Below, piece by piece: positions 1 to 9,425 of a stretch of 64,000 nt of DNA. The position numbers and the translations under genes were made by a program. Origin of the DNA: Oscillospiraceae bacterium (GTDB taxonomy: Bacteria; Bacillota; Clostridia; Oscillospirales; Ruminococcaceae); NCBI GenBank assembly GCA_021201235.1, contig JAJQFI010000016.1, positions 62,001 to 126,000 on the forward strand, given 5' to 3'. Each line of letters begins with the position of its first letter. Within the stretch, counting starts at the first letter, position 1. Under the pieces are notes generated by a model that saw only the letters and a program-made list of their open reading frames with translations, searched no databases and was not told the DNA's origin.

Positions 1-881
1 AGAGGGAGCTTTTGGAGATCTGGCGACAGCTTCTGGAGCGAGAAATCGATATTCTCGTATGTACCACTATCATTGAGACCGGCGTCGATGTTCCGAACGT
101 AAATACACTCATCATCGAGGATGCCGACAGATTCGGACTTTCACAGCTCTATCAGCTGAGAGGTCGTGTCGGACGGTCGTCAAGAAGAGCGTATGCCTAT
201 TTCACATTCAGGCGTGGAAAGGTCCTGTCGGAGGTCGCCGCAAAAAGGCTTGAAGCGATAAGAGAACTGACGCAGTTCGGCTCGGGATTCAAGATAGCTC
301 TTAGGGACCTCGAAATAAGAGGCGTCGGGTCTATTCTCTCTGCCAAACAACACGGGCACATGGAAGCCGTCGGATATGATATGTATCTACAGCTCCTCGA
401 AGAAGCCATCGCCGCAAGCAAGGGAGAAACCAAACCGAAAGCATCGGAGGACTGCCTTGTTGACGTTACGATAGATGCGTTTATTCCGGAAACATATATC
501 GAGTCGCTTAAGGCAAGGCTTGAAGCCTATCGGAAGATTGCTTCCATTCTGACCGTTGAGGATTCGGAAGACGTTATCGACGAGTTTATCGACCGCTACG
601 GCGAGCCGCCGAAATCGGTTATGGGACTTATAGACGTTGCACTCGTAAGAAACGGTGCGGCGAGACTCGGAATCAAGGAAATAACCCAGCGAGGAAACAA
701 CCTTATCTTCTATGTCACCGAGAATGCTTCGGTCAATTCCATTATGAATCTGACGAAGAAGTTTGCCGGCAGAATCCTTGTAAACGGCTCCGAGGGCGGG
801 TACATCCAGCTCACACTCGGGAAGAAAGAACAGCCGCTACAGATGATGAAGGCGGTCGTGGAGACAATGCAAGCAGAATAG
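1..881 (+). CDS. mfd: Transcription-repair coupling factor Mfd, C-terminal part (5' end outside window)
   Basis: The reading frame is open from the first bases of the window, so the gene starts upstream and only about 293 C-terminal residues are present. Mfd is a cytoplasmic SF2 DNA translocase that displaces stalled RNA polymerase and recruits UvrA. Visible here are the end of the second RecA-like helicase domain, with TTIIETGVDVPNVNT and the motif VI arginine fingers in QLRGRVGRS, then the relay region and the C-terminal TRCF domain. The carboxy end (roughly residues 140-293) has the usual family length. It stops with TAG and is followed by a hairpin terminator. The 5' part is cut by the window edge, not broken. 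Confidence 0.95.
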   Translation, partial: RELLEIWRQLLEREIDILVCTTIIETGVDVPNVNTLIIEDADRFGLSQLYQLRGRVGRSSRRAYAYFTFRRGKVLSEVAAKRLEAIRELTQFGSGFKIALRDLEIRGVGSILSAKQHGHMEAVGYDMYLQLLEEAIAASKGETKPKASEDCLVDVTIDAFIPETYIESLKARLEAYRKIASILTVEDSEDVIDEFIDRYGEPPKSVMGLIDVALVRNGAARLGIKEITQRGNNLIFYVTENASVNSIMNLTKKFAGRILVNGSEGGYIQLTLGKKEQPLQMMKAVVETMQAE

Positions 882-892
882 TGAGAAAAGCA

Positions 893-932
893 AAAGAGCC
901 AACGTCACAAATCGTGCCGTTAGCTCTTTTTT
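893..932. terminator. Intrinsic terminator between convergent mfd and ABC gene
   Basis: An imperfect stem AAGAGCcAACG/CGTTaGCTCTT is followed by a T run on the plus strand and by CTCTTTT on the minus strand. It sits between two convergent genes and could serve both. Confidence 0.75.
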
Positions 933-943
933 GTTGCAAAATT

Positions 944-3883
944 TTATTCTGTTCTCAGTGCCTCTACGGGGTCCTTCTTCGCCGCCATACTTGACGGAAC
1001 AAGTCCGGAAATAAGCGTGAGAACCGTGCTTATGACTATGAGTACAACTGCACTCACCGCAGGAAGCGAAGCCGCAAGGTAGGAAATGCCTGTGATGCTT
1101 TGCAGGATGATGTTTATAGGAATCAGCAACAGGAGAGAAATTATTATTCCCATTGCGCCCGATACAAATCCTTCGATAAGTGTTTCGGCGTTGAATACTC
1201 TTGAAATATCACCCTTTGACGCACCGATTGCACGAAGAATACCGATCTCCTTCGTTCTCTCAAGAACTGAGATGTAGGTTATAACCGCAATCATGATTGA
1301 GGAAACGATGAGCGAAATCGCTACGAACGCAATCAGGACATACGAAATAGCGTTGATTATCGTAGTCATCGAGGACATCAGGAGTGCAATATAGTCGGTA
1401 TAGGAAATCTGGTCATCCTCGTCAACACTTTCATTATACTCCTCTATCAAGGTTGAGATTTCGTCCTTGTCTTCAAACGATGCGGCGTAGATATAGATTG
1501 CACTGGGTGAGCCCTGATCGACATAGCCCAAAAGCGACATGTTGTCATCATAGGTCGAATCCGAGAAACCGCTCGGAATATTCTCATCATGGAGCGACTG
1601 GTATTCATCGTCGGAAAGCTTATATGAATCGAACATTGCGGCAACCTCAGCATCGCTGAGAGCAGAGAGCTGAGTCGAGATGGTCTCGGCATATTGCTGA
1701 GCGACCAAAGCGGAAAGAATCTGGTTTATATATGTGTCCTCTGTAGTGGCATCAAGCGTCGCAATATAAGATCTTATAGACTCTTCATCCATCTGTGTCT
1801 GGCTGACAAATGCCTGTACGAGAAGGTCTTCAATCTGTTCATCGGTCATCGTCGTGCGGTATTGCTCAACAGCTGTGCTTATATAGTCTTCACTCGGAAC
1901 GCTTGCAAGCGACAGGTATGCTTCCGCTTTTTCCGAGTCGGTGAGTTCTGAAATCCACTCATCAACTTCGACCTTGATATCCTCCAGAGAAAGCTCGTCA
2001 TCTCCGGTTGAGAACTTGAGTCCTGTCAGGACATCAGTCTCGGGATTCTCCATCTGCTCTGTTACAAGGTCACTAGACCCGGTTCTTTCGATGATATATT
2101 CAGTCAATGCGCCTGTGTAGCCGATAGCTCCGCTCATGAAGCTTGATGCAGAGTCTTCACTCTGACGGATGATGCCGACGACCTTAAGCTTTATAGCGTT
2201 GTCGGAATCATAGAGGAACTGAAGACCCGTTTCGGTTTCGGCGGCGTCGATATATGTTGTTCCGTCCTCGCTGAGTTGGTATTTATCGCAGTTCAGGATT
2301 ACACGGAAATCAAGGTTCATGATGTCTTCATAGCTCCACGAGGTCACACCGCTGTCTTCGTCGTCGGTTTCTTCACCGCTCAACGCGCTGATAAGCTCAT
2401 CGCTCGTGACGAGTCCCATCGCATAGAGCATCATGTCATTGATTTCGTTGTTCGAATCGACAACTATGACAATCTCATCGTAGCTTTCTGGCCAACGTCC
2501 CGCTATGACGTCATACTGCTCGGTCATCGACTCATTTACAATCTCGCCATCCATGCCGCTCAGAAGCTGTTGCCAAGCGTCAAGAGACATGTAGCTCGTG
2601 AGTGTTGAGTCTGAAATATCAACACCCATACTTGCATAAAGAGAAGTCATCAGGTCGGTTAAGTCCGATTTGACGATTTCACCGTCAGCATTCGTGACGT
2701 AGACACTCATATCGGTGTCGTACTCATAGCTGTATGCAGAAGCGTAGCTCTTCATCTCTTCCGACGTTTCAAGATATTCCTTGAACTTGACGAGGTTGTT
2801 TTCTCTCGTCTCGATATTAGTCATCGACTCCATCATGCTTGACATGATACTGCTCTTGTAAACGGCGTCAAGCTCATGCTTTTCTTCGCTTTCACTGCTT
2901 GTCGACATCAGCGATGTCATAAGCTCCGTCATATCGACCTCGCTTGCACTGATGGTTATCGGATATGACGAAAGTGTGTCCTCCTGAACCCTGTCGATAT
3001 AGTTCTGAACACCCGTAGACACAGCTAAAATCAGAGCAATACCTATTATTCCGATACTACCTGCAAAACAGGTCAGAATCGTTCGTGCCTTCTTCGTCAT
3101 GAGGTTGTTAAGAGACAGAGAAAGAGCGGTTCCGAAGGACATCGAAGGCTTCTTTTCTTTACCGACTTTTCTTATTTCGTCGGGAGAAGGCTGAGATTCA
3201 TCCTCGGTATAAGGATTTGAGTCGCTTTGAACAACGCCGTCAAGACAACGGACGATTCTCGTGGCGTATTGCTCGGCAAGCTCGGGGTTATGGGTTACCA
3301 TTATGACAAGTCGGTCCTTCGAGACCTCCTTCAGAATCTCCATAATCTGAACGCTTGTCGTCGAATCGAGTGCGCCTGTGGGTTCATCCGCCATCAGGAT
3401 TTCGGGATCGTTGACGAGTGCTCTTGCGATAGCGACACGTTGCATCTGACCGCCGGACATCTGGTTCGGCTTTTTGTTTAACTGGTCCTCGAGACCTACT
3501 TTTTTAAGGGCATCTATAGCCCTCTTTCTGCGCTCAGCCTTGCCGACACCCGAAAGCGTCAGGGCAAGCTCAACGTTTGCGAGAACCGTCTGATGAGGAA
3601 TCAGGTTATACGACTGGAAGACGAAGCCGACCGAGTGGTTACGGTAGCTGTCCCAGTCGGAGTCTTTGAATTTCTTGGTTGATCGGCGATTTATGGACAG
3701 GTCGCCGGACGTGTATTGGTCGAGTCCGCCGATGATGTTTAAAAGCGTCGTCTTGCCACAACCGGAAGGTCCTAAGATTGCAACAAATTCACTTTTCCTG
3801 AACTCGATGCTTATGCCTTTCAGGGCGTGTATCGTTTCGTCACCGACGAAATAATCTTTTGTGATATTGGTTAGTTTCAGCAT
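944..3883 (-). CDS. ABC transporter, fused ATPase and FtsX-type permease
   Basis: This 979-residue protein fuses a LolD/MacB-type ATPase (about residues 1-235) to an FtsX-like permease. Walker A GPSGCGKT lies at 38-45, the signature is SGGQMQRVAIARAL, and Walker B is LMADEPTGALD. One membrane span follows near 265-290. A very long, acidic extracytoplasmic region (about 300-840) comes next, and then three C-terminal spans with the FtsX motif ERTKEIGILRAIGAS. Known homologues are MacB-like mechanotransmission exporters or lipoprotein/peptide extruders, but the substrate cannot be read from sequence. The gene stands alone, with a consensus-like promoter upstream. Domain assignment is secure; physiological role is not. 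Confidence 0.93.
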   Translation of the reverse strand: MLKLTNITKDYFVGDETIHALKGISIEFRKSEFVAILGPSGCGKTTLLNIIGGLDQYTSGDLSINRRSTKKFKDSDWDSYRNHSVGFVFQSYNLIPHQTVLANVELALTLSGVGKAERRKRAIDALKKVGLEDQLNKKPNQMSGGQMQRVAIARALVNDPEILMADEPTGALDSTTSVQIMEILKEVSKDRLVIMVTHNPELAEQYATRIVRCLDGVVQSDSNPYTEDESQPSPDEIRKVGKEKKPSMSFGTALSLSLNNLMTKKARTILTCFAGSIGIIGIALILAVSTGVQNYIDRVQEDTLSSYPITISASEVDMTELMTSLMSTSSESEEKHELDAVYKSSIMSSMMESMTNIETRENNLVKFKEYLETSEEMKSYASAYSYEYDTDMSVYVTNADGEIVKSDLTDLMTSLYASMGVDISDSTLTSYMSLDAWQQLLSGMDGEIVNESMTEQYDVIAGRWPESYDEIVIVVDSNNEINDMMLYAMGLVTSDELISALSGEETDDEDSGVTSWSYEDIMNLDFRVILNCDKYQLSEDGTTYIDAAETETGLQFLYDSDNAIKLKVVGIIRQSEDSASSFMSGAIGYTGALTEYIIERTGSSDLVTEQMENPETDVLTGLKFSTGDDELSLEDIKVEVDEWISELTDSEKAEAYLSLASVPSEDYISTAVEQYRTTMTDEQIEDLLVQAFVSQTQMDEESIRSYIATLDATTEDTYINQILSALVAQQYAETISTQLSALSDAEVAAMFDSYKLSDDEYQSLHDENIPSGFSDSTYDDNMSLLGYVDQGSPSAIYIYAASFEDKDEISTLIEEYNESVDEDDQISYTDYIALLMSSMTTIINAISYVLIAFVAISLIVSSIMIAVITYISVLERTKEIGILRAIGASKGDISRVFNAETLIEGFVSGAMGIIISLLLLIPINIILQSITGISYLAASLPAVSAVVLIVISTVLTLISGLVPSSMAAKKDPVEALRTE

Positions 3884-3985
3884 TATTATATGTCGCCTTG
3901 TTTAAGGCTCTCCTTTCACATATGTAATACCATTTCCCGACAACTTTTTCAAAGGTGTCTTATTATTGATTTTATCTTAAAGTCT

Positions 3986-4014
3986 ATAATATCATCACAT
4001 GTCGCAAAAGTCAA
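3986..4014 (-). promoter_or_regulatory. Sigma-A promoter for ABC transporter gene
   Basis: On the minus strand TTGACT (4009-4014) is separated by 17 bp from TATTAT (3986-3991). This leaves a leader of about 100 nt to the ATG at 3883. Confidence 0.7.
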
Positions 4015-4080
4015 TTAGCCTCGGCTATCTTTCAACAGCTTTTCACTGCTGTATCACACTTAAGATGTTGAAAGCCCGTT

Positions 4081-4112
4081 AAAAAAGCCGGCACGATTGC
4101 TGGCTTTTTATT
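4081..4112 (-). terminator. Terminator after the GH27/small-protein operon
   Basis: The minus strand reads AAAAAGCCaGC-loop-GCcGGCTTTTTT, a stem with one mismatch followed by a T run just after the small Cys-rich gene. Confidence 0.8.
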
Positions 4113-4115
4113 AAC

Positions 4116-4319
4116 TTATCTGAACAAAAGGCATGTCCCGCTTTCGCGATAATACCTGATTTTTGCTTCTATTGCCGCACGGCTTACCCCCAGATACTCC
4201 GCCAGGCAGTCGATGCACAAAAACTCGTCTGCGCACCTGAGCACAAGCTTACGATAAATCGCTATGTCGTCGCCCTCGAGCTTGTGTCCGCACTGACGGC
4301 AGGTTTCGTAATTCGCCAT
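4116..4319 (-). CDS. Small Cys-rich (zinc-ribbon-like) protein coupled to GH27
   Basis: This is a 67-residue hypothetical protein. The ATG at 4319 overlaps the upstream galactosidase TGA as TGATG, which indicates translational coupling; a longer frame to 4355 exists but has no comparable signal. It carries two cysteine pairs, CRQCG near residue 7 and CADEFLCIDC near residues 34-43, a spacing compatible with a treble-clef or zinc-ribbon fold. A C-terminal helix-turn-helix-like segment (EYLGVSRAAIEAKIRYY) follows. It could be a small DNA-binding or zinc-carrying accessory protein. I do not recognise a named family and assign no function. Confidence 0.75.
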   Translation of the reverse strand: MANYETCRQCGHKLEGDDIAIYRKLVLRCADEFLCIDCLAEYLGVSRAAIEAKIRYYRESGTCLLFR

Positions 4320-5479
4320 CAGAGCTTGACGAGCTTGGCTCTCAGAATAAGGCAATCGTGAGCCTCGACGTCGGCTGTGAATCTTTCAGCATAGGTGCCG
4401 ATTGTTTCATGCTTCCAGCAATCGTACATTTCGAAGCCGTAACCCACAGAGGACGGAAGTCCCATATCCCAGAACGGGAATGAAGCCGCTCTGCCGAACT
4501 TGTCGCCGAAGTTGAAGAGACCGATTGCATAATCGCCGTTCTCAAGAGGCTTAACAAGAATCTTGACCTGACCATCGTCCCATCCGGAGGAATCAAGGAC
4601 ATATGCTCCCCTTCCCTCGGGGTCCTGATTGATGGCGATAACGTCCTTGTTCATGAGGATTTCCTTGGTGGCATCGCTCATATTTCTGATGTCACAACCA
4701 ATCATCAAGGGAGAGTTCATCATCGCCCAGAGTGAGAAGTGGGTCTTGTATTCGGTATCGGTGCAACCGAAGCCGCCATCGCCGATAAAGTCGTTATTCG
4801 AGCCGCCGTGCATTCCGACAACGAGCATGTCGATATCGTTCCAACAGTAAACACCCTGCTGGCTCTGTCTGCCGAACTGTGATTTCGCAAGGTTTACGAT
4901 GGAGTTCCAGCTGTCCTGAATGTCGCCGGTAGAACGGAACATCTGGGCACCGGTTTCCTTGATCCATGTGTAGACGTCATCCTGACCCCAGTTACATGCC
5001 GAGAAGAGGATGTCTCTTCCGCAGTTACGAAGTGCCATTCCCATTCTCTTGTAAAGAAGCTCGCCGGGGATTCCCTTCGGCTTGAAGCAGTAATCATATT
5101 TGAGGAAGTCAACGCCCCACTCTGCAAAGGTATTCGCGTCGACGAATTCATGCTCGAAGGATGCGGGATAAGCCGCACAGGTGTGGGTCCCCGAGCAGGA
5201 ATACATACCGAATTTGAGCCCTTTCGAATGAATGTAGTCGGCAAGATACTTCATTCCGTGTGGGAACTTTTCGGGGTCGGCAACGAGCTTGCCGTTTTCA
5301 TCTCGTTCTTTTTTGGACCAGCAATCGTCGATAACTATGTATTCATAGCCGCAATCCTTAAGCCCCGTTGCGACCATTTCGTCGGCCGCCTGCATAACAA
5401 GCTCTTCGTTGATGTTCCATGTGAAGGTATTCCATGAGTTCCAGCCCATCGGCGGAGTACGTCCCAGATTCTTAGGCAT
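4319..5479 (-). CDS. Alpha-galactosidase, GH27
   Basis: This is a 386-residue GH27 enzyme that hydrolyses terminal alpha-galactosyl residues. The start at 5479 (MPKNLGRTPP) is chosen over 5503 because AAGGAAGAG lies 5 nt upstream and the GH27 hallmark PPMGWNSWNTF then begins near residue 9. The nucleophile Asp is in DFLKYDYC and the acid/base Asp in FRSTGDIQDSWNSI; the IDDCW motif is intact. There is no signal peptide, so it is probably cytoplasmic and acts on imported raffinose- or galactomannan-type oligosaccharides. It is first in a two-gene operon with the small Cys-rich protein, has its own promoter and ends at a shared terminator. Confidence 0.93.
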   Translation of the reverse strand: MPKNLGRTPPMGWNSWNTFTWNINEELVMQAADEMVATGLKDCGYEYIVIDDCWSKKERDENGKLVADPEKFPHGMKYLADYIHSKGLKFGMYSCSGTHTCAAYPASFEHEFVDANTFAEWGVDFLKYDYCFKPKGIPGELLYKRMGMALRNCGRDILFSACNWGQDDVYTWIKETGAQMFRSTGDIQDSWNSIVNLAKSQFGRQSQQGVYCWNDIDMLVVGMHGGSNNDFIGDGGFGCTDTEYKTHFSLWAMMNSPLMIGCDIRNMSDATKEILMNKDVIAINQDPEGRGAYVLDSSGWDDGQVKILVKPLENGDYAIGLFNFGDKFGRAASFPFWDMGLPSSVGYGFEMYDCWKHETIGTYAERFTADVEAHDCLILRAKLVKL

Positions 5480-5587
5480 ATAATCTCTTCCTTTCAGATG
5501 CAAGTATGAATTTATTAACCGTCAAGGCTTTGCAGCCATTTTCGGGAAATAATCCGAAAAGGCGCACAATAAGCCTTTTATATTAAG

Positions 5588-5616
5588 ATTATAACTCATA
5601 CGGCATTGATTGTAAA
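5588..5616 (-). promoter_or_regulatory. Sigma-A promoter for GH27 operon
   Basis: Minus strand: TTTACA (5611-5616), 17-bp spacer, TATAAT (5588-5593). The leader is about 100 nt. Confidence 0.75.
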
Positions 5617-5668
5617 TATAAATATATGATACGGATCAGTGTACTTCCACACAATACGACCGTCAACT

Positions 5669-6850
5669 TCATCCGTTCCAGTAATCCTTGAGCTTATCAA
5701 AGAAGCCTTTTTTCGAAGCCGAGTTCTTATCCTCAAGAGAATCATCGAACGCCTTCAACAAATCAGCCTGTTTCTTATTCAGATTCTTCGGAACTTCGAC
5801 TTTAACGGTTACATACTGGTCGCCACGGTCATTCTTGTAAAGGCGCTTGACGCCCTTGCCGCGAAGTCTGAATACGGTGCCGGTCTGAGTTCCGGCGGGA
5901 ACTGTATACTTAACGTTGCCGTCGATGGTAGGAACGGTTATCTCGTCGCCCAGAACAGCTTGCATGTATGAAATCGGAACTTCGGTATAGATGTCGTAGC
6001 CTTCACGCTCGAAGAGCTCATCCTCGGTGACGTTGATCTTTATATTGAGGTCACCGAAGCCTCCGCCGTTTACGCCGCAGTTACCGGCTCCCGGAACGCG
6101 AAGCGTCTGACCGTCGTCAATTCCGGCGGGAATCTCAACCTCGCGTGAAAGGGTCGAACGGACTCTGCCCTGCCCCTGACAGGTTGTGCAGGCTTCTCTT
6201 ATAATCTTTCCTCTGCCTCCGCACCTCGAACAGGTCTGTGTTGACTGGAAGGTGCCGAAAGCGGTTCTCTGATTTATTCTTACCGTTCCGGTGCCGTGGC
6301 AATCGGGGCAGGTTTCCGGCTGTGCGCCGCCCTTGGCTCCGGTGCCCTTGCAATCAGGACAAGTATCATAACGTGAAACTCTTACATTCTTCTTTGTGCC
6401 CTTGCAGGCTTCCATGAAGCTTATTGTCATTTCCTGACGCAGATCCTGACCACGCTTGGGGGCATTCGCATTCGAAGTACTCGAACGGGTTGAACCGCCG
6501 CCGAAGAAAGCGTCGAAGATGTTGCCCATGTCAGCACCGAATCCGCCAAAGCCTCCTCCGAAGCCGCCGGTACCGCCGTAGGAGCCATACGTTCCGCCGC
6601 CCTGACCGGCTCCATAGCTCGGGTCTACTCCGGCAAAGCCGAACTGGTCATACATCTGCCTCTTGTCCTTGTCGGAAAGAACCTCGTATGCCTCGTTGAC
6701 TTCTTTGAATTTAGCCTCGGCTTCCTTATCGTTCGGGTGAAGGTCGGGATGATATTTCTTTGCGAGGGTTCTGTAGGCATGCTTGAGCTCGTCGTCCGTC
6801 GCGCCCTTCTGCACACCCAAGACCTCGTAATAATCTCTTTTATCCGCCAT
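5669..6850 (-). CDS. dnaJ: Chaperone DnaJ (Hsp40)
   Basis: This 393-residue type I DnaJ stimulates DnaK ATPase and delivers substrates. The N-terminal J domain (about 3-70) contains HPD in [10 protein letters not shown] Gly/Phe-rich linker (about 75-115) follows, then four zinc-binding CxxCxGxG repeats ([32 protein letters not shown]) and the C-terminal beta domains. It is the last gene of the hrcA-grpE-dnaK-dnaJ operon, separated from dnaK by a strong hairpin. All key residues are present and the length is normal for the family. Confidence 0.97.
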   Translation of the reverse strand: MADKRDYYEVLGVQKGATDDELKHAYRTLAKKYHPDLHPNDKEAEAKFKEVNEAYEVLSDKDKRQMYDQFGFAGVDPSYGAGQGGGTYGSYGGTGGFGGGFGGFGADMGNIFDAFFGGGSTRSSTSNANAPKRGQDLRQEMTISFMEACKGTKKNVRVSRYDTCPDCKGTGAKGGAQPETCPDCHGTGTVRINQRTAFGTFQSTQTCSRCGGRGKIIREACTTCQGQGRVRSTLSREVEIPAGIDDGQTLRVPGAGNCGVNGGGFGDLNIKINVTEDELFEREGYDIYTEVPISYMQAVLGDEITVPTIDGNVKYTVPAGTQTGTVFRLRGKGVKRLYKNDRGDQYVTVKVEVPKNLNKKQADLLKAFDDSLEDKNSASKKGFFDKLKDYWNG

Positions 6851-6874
6851 AATTTACTCCCATATTGAAAGTTT

Positions 6875-6910
6875 GCCAATCCGCCGCGCCATGAAGCTCG
6901 GCGGATTGGC
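6875..6910 (-). promoter_or_regulatory. Strong intergenic hairpin between dnaK and dnaJ
   Basis: A perfect 12-bp inverted repeat, GCCAATCCGCCG/CGGCGGATTGGC, with a 12-nt loop lies between the two genes. On the transcribed strand it has no downstream T run, so it looks like an mRNA-processing, stability or partial-attenuation element and not a full terminator. Confidence 0.6.
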
Positions 6911-6929
6911 TTTATTTTGTCTGTCTGAA

Positions 6930-8762
6930 TCAGTCGGCGTCGGTGAAGTCGGCATCAACTACGTTGTCGTCTCCGCCATTATTGCTACCGTTGTCGTCAG
7001 GTCCCTGCTGATTCTGCTGTTCTGCGGCAGCGGCAGAGTATACCTTTGTAGCTATATTCTGAATCGACTGCTCGAGCTCCTTCTCTTTCGACTTGATAGC
7101 TTCCATGTCGGTGCCCTTGAGAGCTTCCTTGAGAGCAGAAATCTTGGCTTCGCAATCGGACTTGTCAGAAGCGTCTACCTTGTCGCCGAATTCCTCGAGG
7201 GACTTCTTGCACTGGAAGACCATCTGGTCAGCCTGATTTCTTGTGTCGACATCCTCGCGCTTCTTCTTGTCCTCTGCGGCGAACTGCTCGGCTTCCTTGA
7301 CAGCCTTGTCGATATCGTCCTTGGACATGTTGGTGGAAGAAGTGATTGTAATCTTCTGCTGTTTGCCGGTGCCGAGATCCTTTGCGGATACGTTTACGAT
7401 ACCGTTGGCATCAATATCGAAGGTAACCTCGATCTGAGGGATTCCTCTCGGAGCGGGAGCAATACCGTCGAGTCGGAACATACCGAGCTGTTTGTTATCC
7501 TTGGCGAATTCTCTTTCACCCTGAAGGATGTTGATATCAACTGCGGACTGATTGTCTGCCGCGGTAGAGAATACCTGAGACTTGGAAACAGGGATAGTGG
7601 TGTTTCTGTCGATAATCTTGGTGCAGATACCGCCCATGGTCTCAAGACCGAGTGAAAGCGGGGTTACATCAAGAAGGAGAAGACCTTCCTTGACGTCGCC
7701 GCCGAGGATACCACCCTGAAGTGCGGCACCGAGAGCAACGCACTCATCGGGATTGATTCCCTTGAACGGCTCCTTGCCGGTAATCTTTCTTACTGTATCT
7801 ACGACTGCGGGGATTCTTGAAGAACCGCCAACCATGAGAACCTTATGGATATCGTTGGTTGAAAGTCCGCTGTCGGAAAGCGCCTGCTTAACCGGTCCTA
7901 CTGTTGCCTCAACGAGGTCAGCGGTGATTTCGTTGAACTTAGCTCTTGTGAGAGTATAGTCGAGGTGCTTCGGTCCTGTTGCATCAGCTGTGATGAACGG
8001 AAGGTTGATGTTGGAGGAAGCAACGTTTGAAAGCTCAATCTTAGCCTTTTCAGCGGCTTCCTTGAGTCTCTGCATCGCCATCTTGTCGTTAGAAAGGTCA
8101 ATGCCATCCGACTTCTTGAATTCGCTTACGAGAAGATCAATGATTCTCTGGTCGAAGTCATCGCCGCCGAGGTGGTTATTACCTGCTGTTGCCAATACTT
8201 CGGTTACGTCCTCGCCCATCTCGATGATGGATACATCGAAGGTGCCGCCGCCGAGGTCATAAACCATAACCTTCTGGCTTTCTTCCTTGTCGATTCCGTA
8301 GGAAAGTGCCGCGGCTGTAGGCTCGTTGATGATTCTCTTGACGTTAAGACCGGCAATCTGTCCTGCGTCCTTGGTTGCCTGACGCTGGGAGTCGGTGAAG
8401 TAAGCCGGAACGGTGATAACCGCATCGGTTACCTTCTCGCCGAGGTAAGCTTCGGCATCCTGCTTGAGCTTCTGGAGAATCATTGCGGAAATCTCCTGAG
8501 GAGTGTAGCTCTTGCCGCCCATCTGAGCCTTGTAATCGGAGCCCATATAGCGCTTGATTGAAATTACGGTGTTGTCATAGTTGACAACAGCCTGTCTCTT
8601 GGCAACCTGACCTACGAGTCTGTCGCCATTCTTTGATACTCCGACAACGGAAGGAGTTGTTCTTGCGCCTTCACTGTTGGGGATTACTACTGCCTCGTCG
8701 CCTTCAACAACAGCTACGCATGAATTGGTTGTACCAAGGTCTATACCTATGATTTTTGACAT
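6930..8762 (-). CDS. dnaK: Chaperone DnaK (Hsp70)
   Basis: This 610-residue Hsp70 starts [16 protein letters not shown] and has an AAGGAGAG ribosome site. The nucleotide-binding domain covers about residues 1-365, with the phosphate-1 motif, [12 protein letters not shown] and the adenosine motif [13 protein letters not shown]. The substrate-binding beta domain begins after the linker [13 protein letters not shown] helical lid follows, then a Gln/Asn/Gly/Asp-rich tail ending [10 protein letters not shown]. It refolds proteins with DnaJ and GrpE and sits in the CIRCE-controlled operon. Nothing is missing. Confidence 0.98.
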   Translation of the reverse strand: MSKIIGIDLGTTNSCVAVVEGDEAVVIPNSEGARTTPSVVGVSKNGDRLVGQVAKRQAVVNYDNTVISIKRYMGSDYKAQMGGKSYTPQEISAMILQKLKQDAEAYLGEKVTDAVITVPAYFTDSQRQATKDAGQIAGLNVKRIINEPTAAALSYGIDKEESQKVMVYDLGGGTFDVSIIEMGEDVTEVLATAGNNHLGGDDFDQRIIDLLVSEFKKSDGIDLSNDKMAMQRLKEAAEKAKIELSNVASSNINLPFITADATGPKHLDYTLTRAKFNEITADLVEATVGPVKQALSDSGLSTNDIHKVLMVGGSSRIPAVVDTVRKITGKEPFKGINPDECVALGAALQGGILGGDVKEGLLLLDVTPLSLGLETMGGICTKIIDRNTTIPVSKSQVFSTAADNQSAVDINILQGEREFAKDNKQLGMFRLDGIAPAPRGIPQIEVTFDIDANGIVNVSAKDLGTGKQQKITITSSTNMSKDDIDKAVKEAEQFAAEDKKKREDVDTRNQADQMVFQCKKSLEEFGDKVDASDKSDCEAKISALKEALKGTDMEAIKSKEKELEQSIQNIATKVYSAAAAEQQNQQGPDDNGSNNGGDDNVVDADFTDAD

Positions 8763-8819
8763 ATAAATCTCTCCTTATTAAGTATGTGATAAATTTGGAT
8801 TTTTCTTGTTTTATTCGGA

Positions 8820-9425
8820 CTAACAGTTTGCAACAGCGACCATTGCGGGTCTTATAACCTTATCGCCACGCTTGTAGCCCTTCTGATAAACTTCGGCAAC
8901 GACATTGTCGCCAAGGTTCTCATCAATTATCTGAGTTACGGCATCCTCTAACTGAGGGTTGAACTCCTCCCCTTTCGGGTCGATTATCTCAACTCCGAGC
9001 TTTTTGAAAGCATCTGAAAGCTGATTCTGGATCATCATGACGCCCGACTTATACTTTTCATCGGTTGTCTCGGCAGTAGCGGCACGCTCGAAGTTATCCG
9101 CCATCGGGAGGAACTCCTTTATTGCGGCAACCATTGCGTCGGGATAAATATCCGCCTTTTCCTTCTGGGTGCGCTTTCTGAAATTGTCGTACTCGGCGGC
9201 AAGTCTCTGATACTTATCCGTGAGGTCTGCAAGCTCTTTTATTATTTCTTCGTTCTCTTTCTTCAAGAGTGTGAGCTCGTCGTCCTCGGGAGCTTCTTCG
9301 GCTGCCTCTAAATTTTCGGTTTCGGAAGCTTCGTCCGTGGCTTCAGCATCTTCCACTGCTTCGGAATTCTCCTCTTTTTCAGAAGTCTCCTCTGTCTTCT
9401 CCTCTTTTATATCTTCATTACTCAT
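8820..9425 (-). CDS. grpE: Nucleotide exchange factor GrpE
   Basis: This 201-residue protein releases ADP from DnaK. The N-terminal ~55 residues are extremely acidic (Glu/Ala/Asp-rich, low complexity). A long coiled coil with the signature YDNFRKRTQKEK comes next, followed by the beta-wing head ending VIRPAMVAVAN. The ATG overlaps the hrcA stop by 8 bp, so translation is probably coupled. It is longer at the N terminus than the minimal GrpE, but the core is typical. Confidence 0.96.
   Translation of the reverse strand: MSNEDIKEEKTEETSEKEENSEAVEDAEATDEASETENLEAAEEAPEDDELTLLKKENEEIIKELADLTDKYQRLAAEYDNFRKRTQKEKADIYPDAMVAAIKEFLPMADNFERAATAETTDEKYKSGVMMIQNQLSDAFKKLGVEIIDPKGEEFNPQLEDAVTQIIDENLGDNVVAEVYQKGYKRGDKVIRPAMVAVANC

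Noticed and set aside
6135-6360. Short DNA repeats as a possible CRISPR-like array
   Set aside because: They encode the four CxxCxGxG zinc repeats of DnaJ.
6873-7655. 260-codon open frame opposite dnaK
   Set aside because: Shadow of dnaK, with no independent features.
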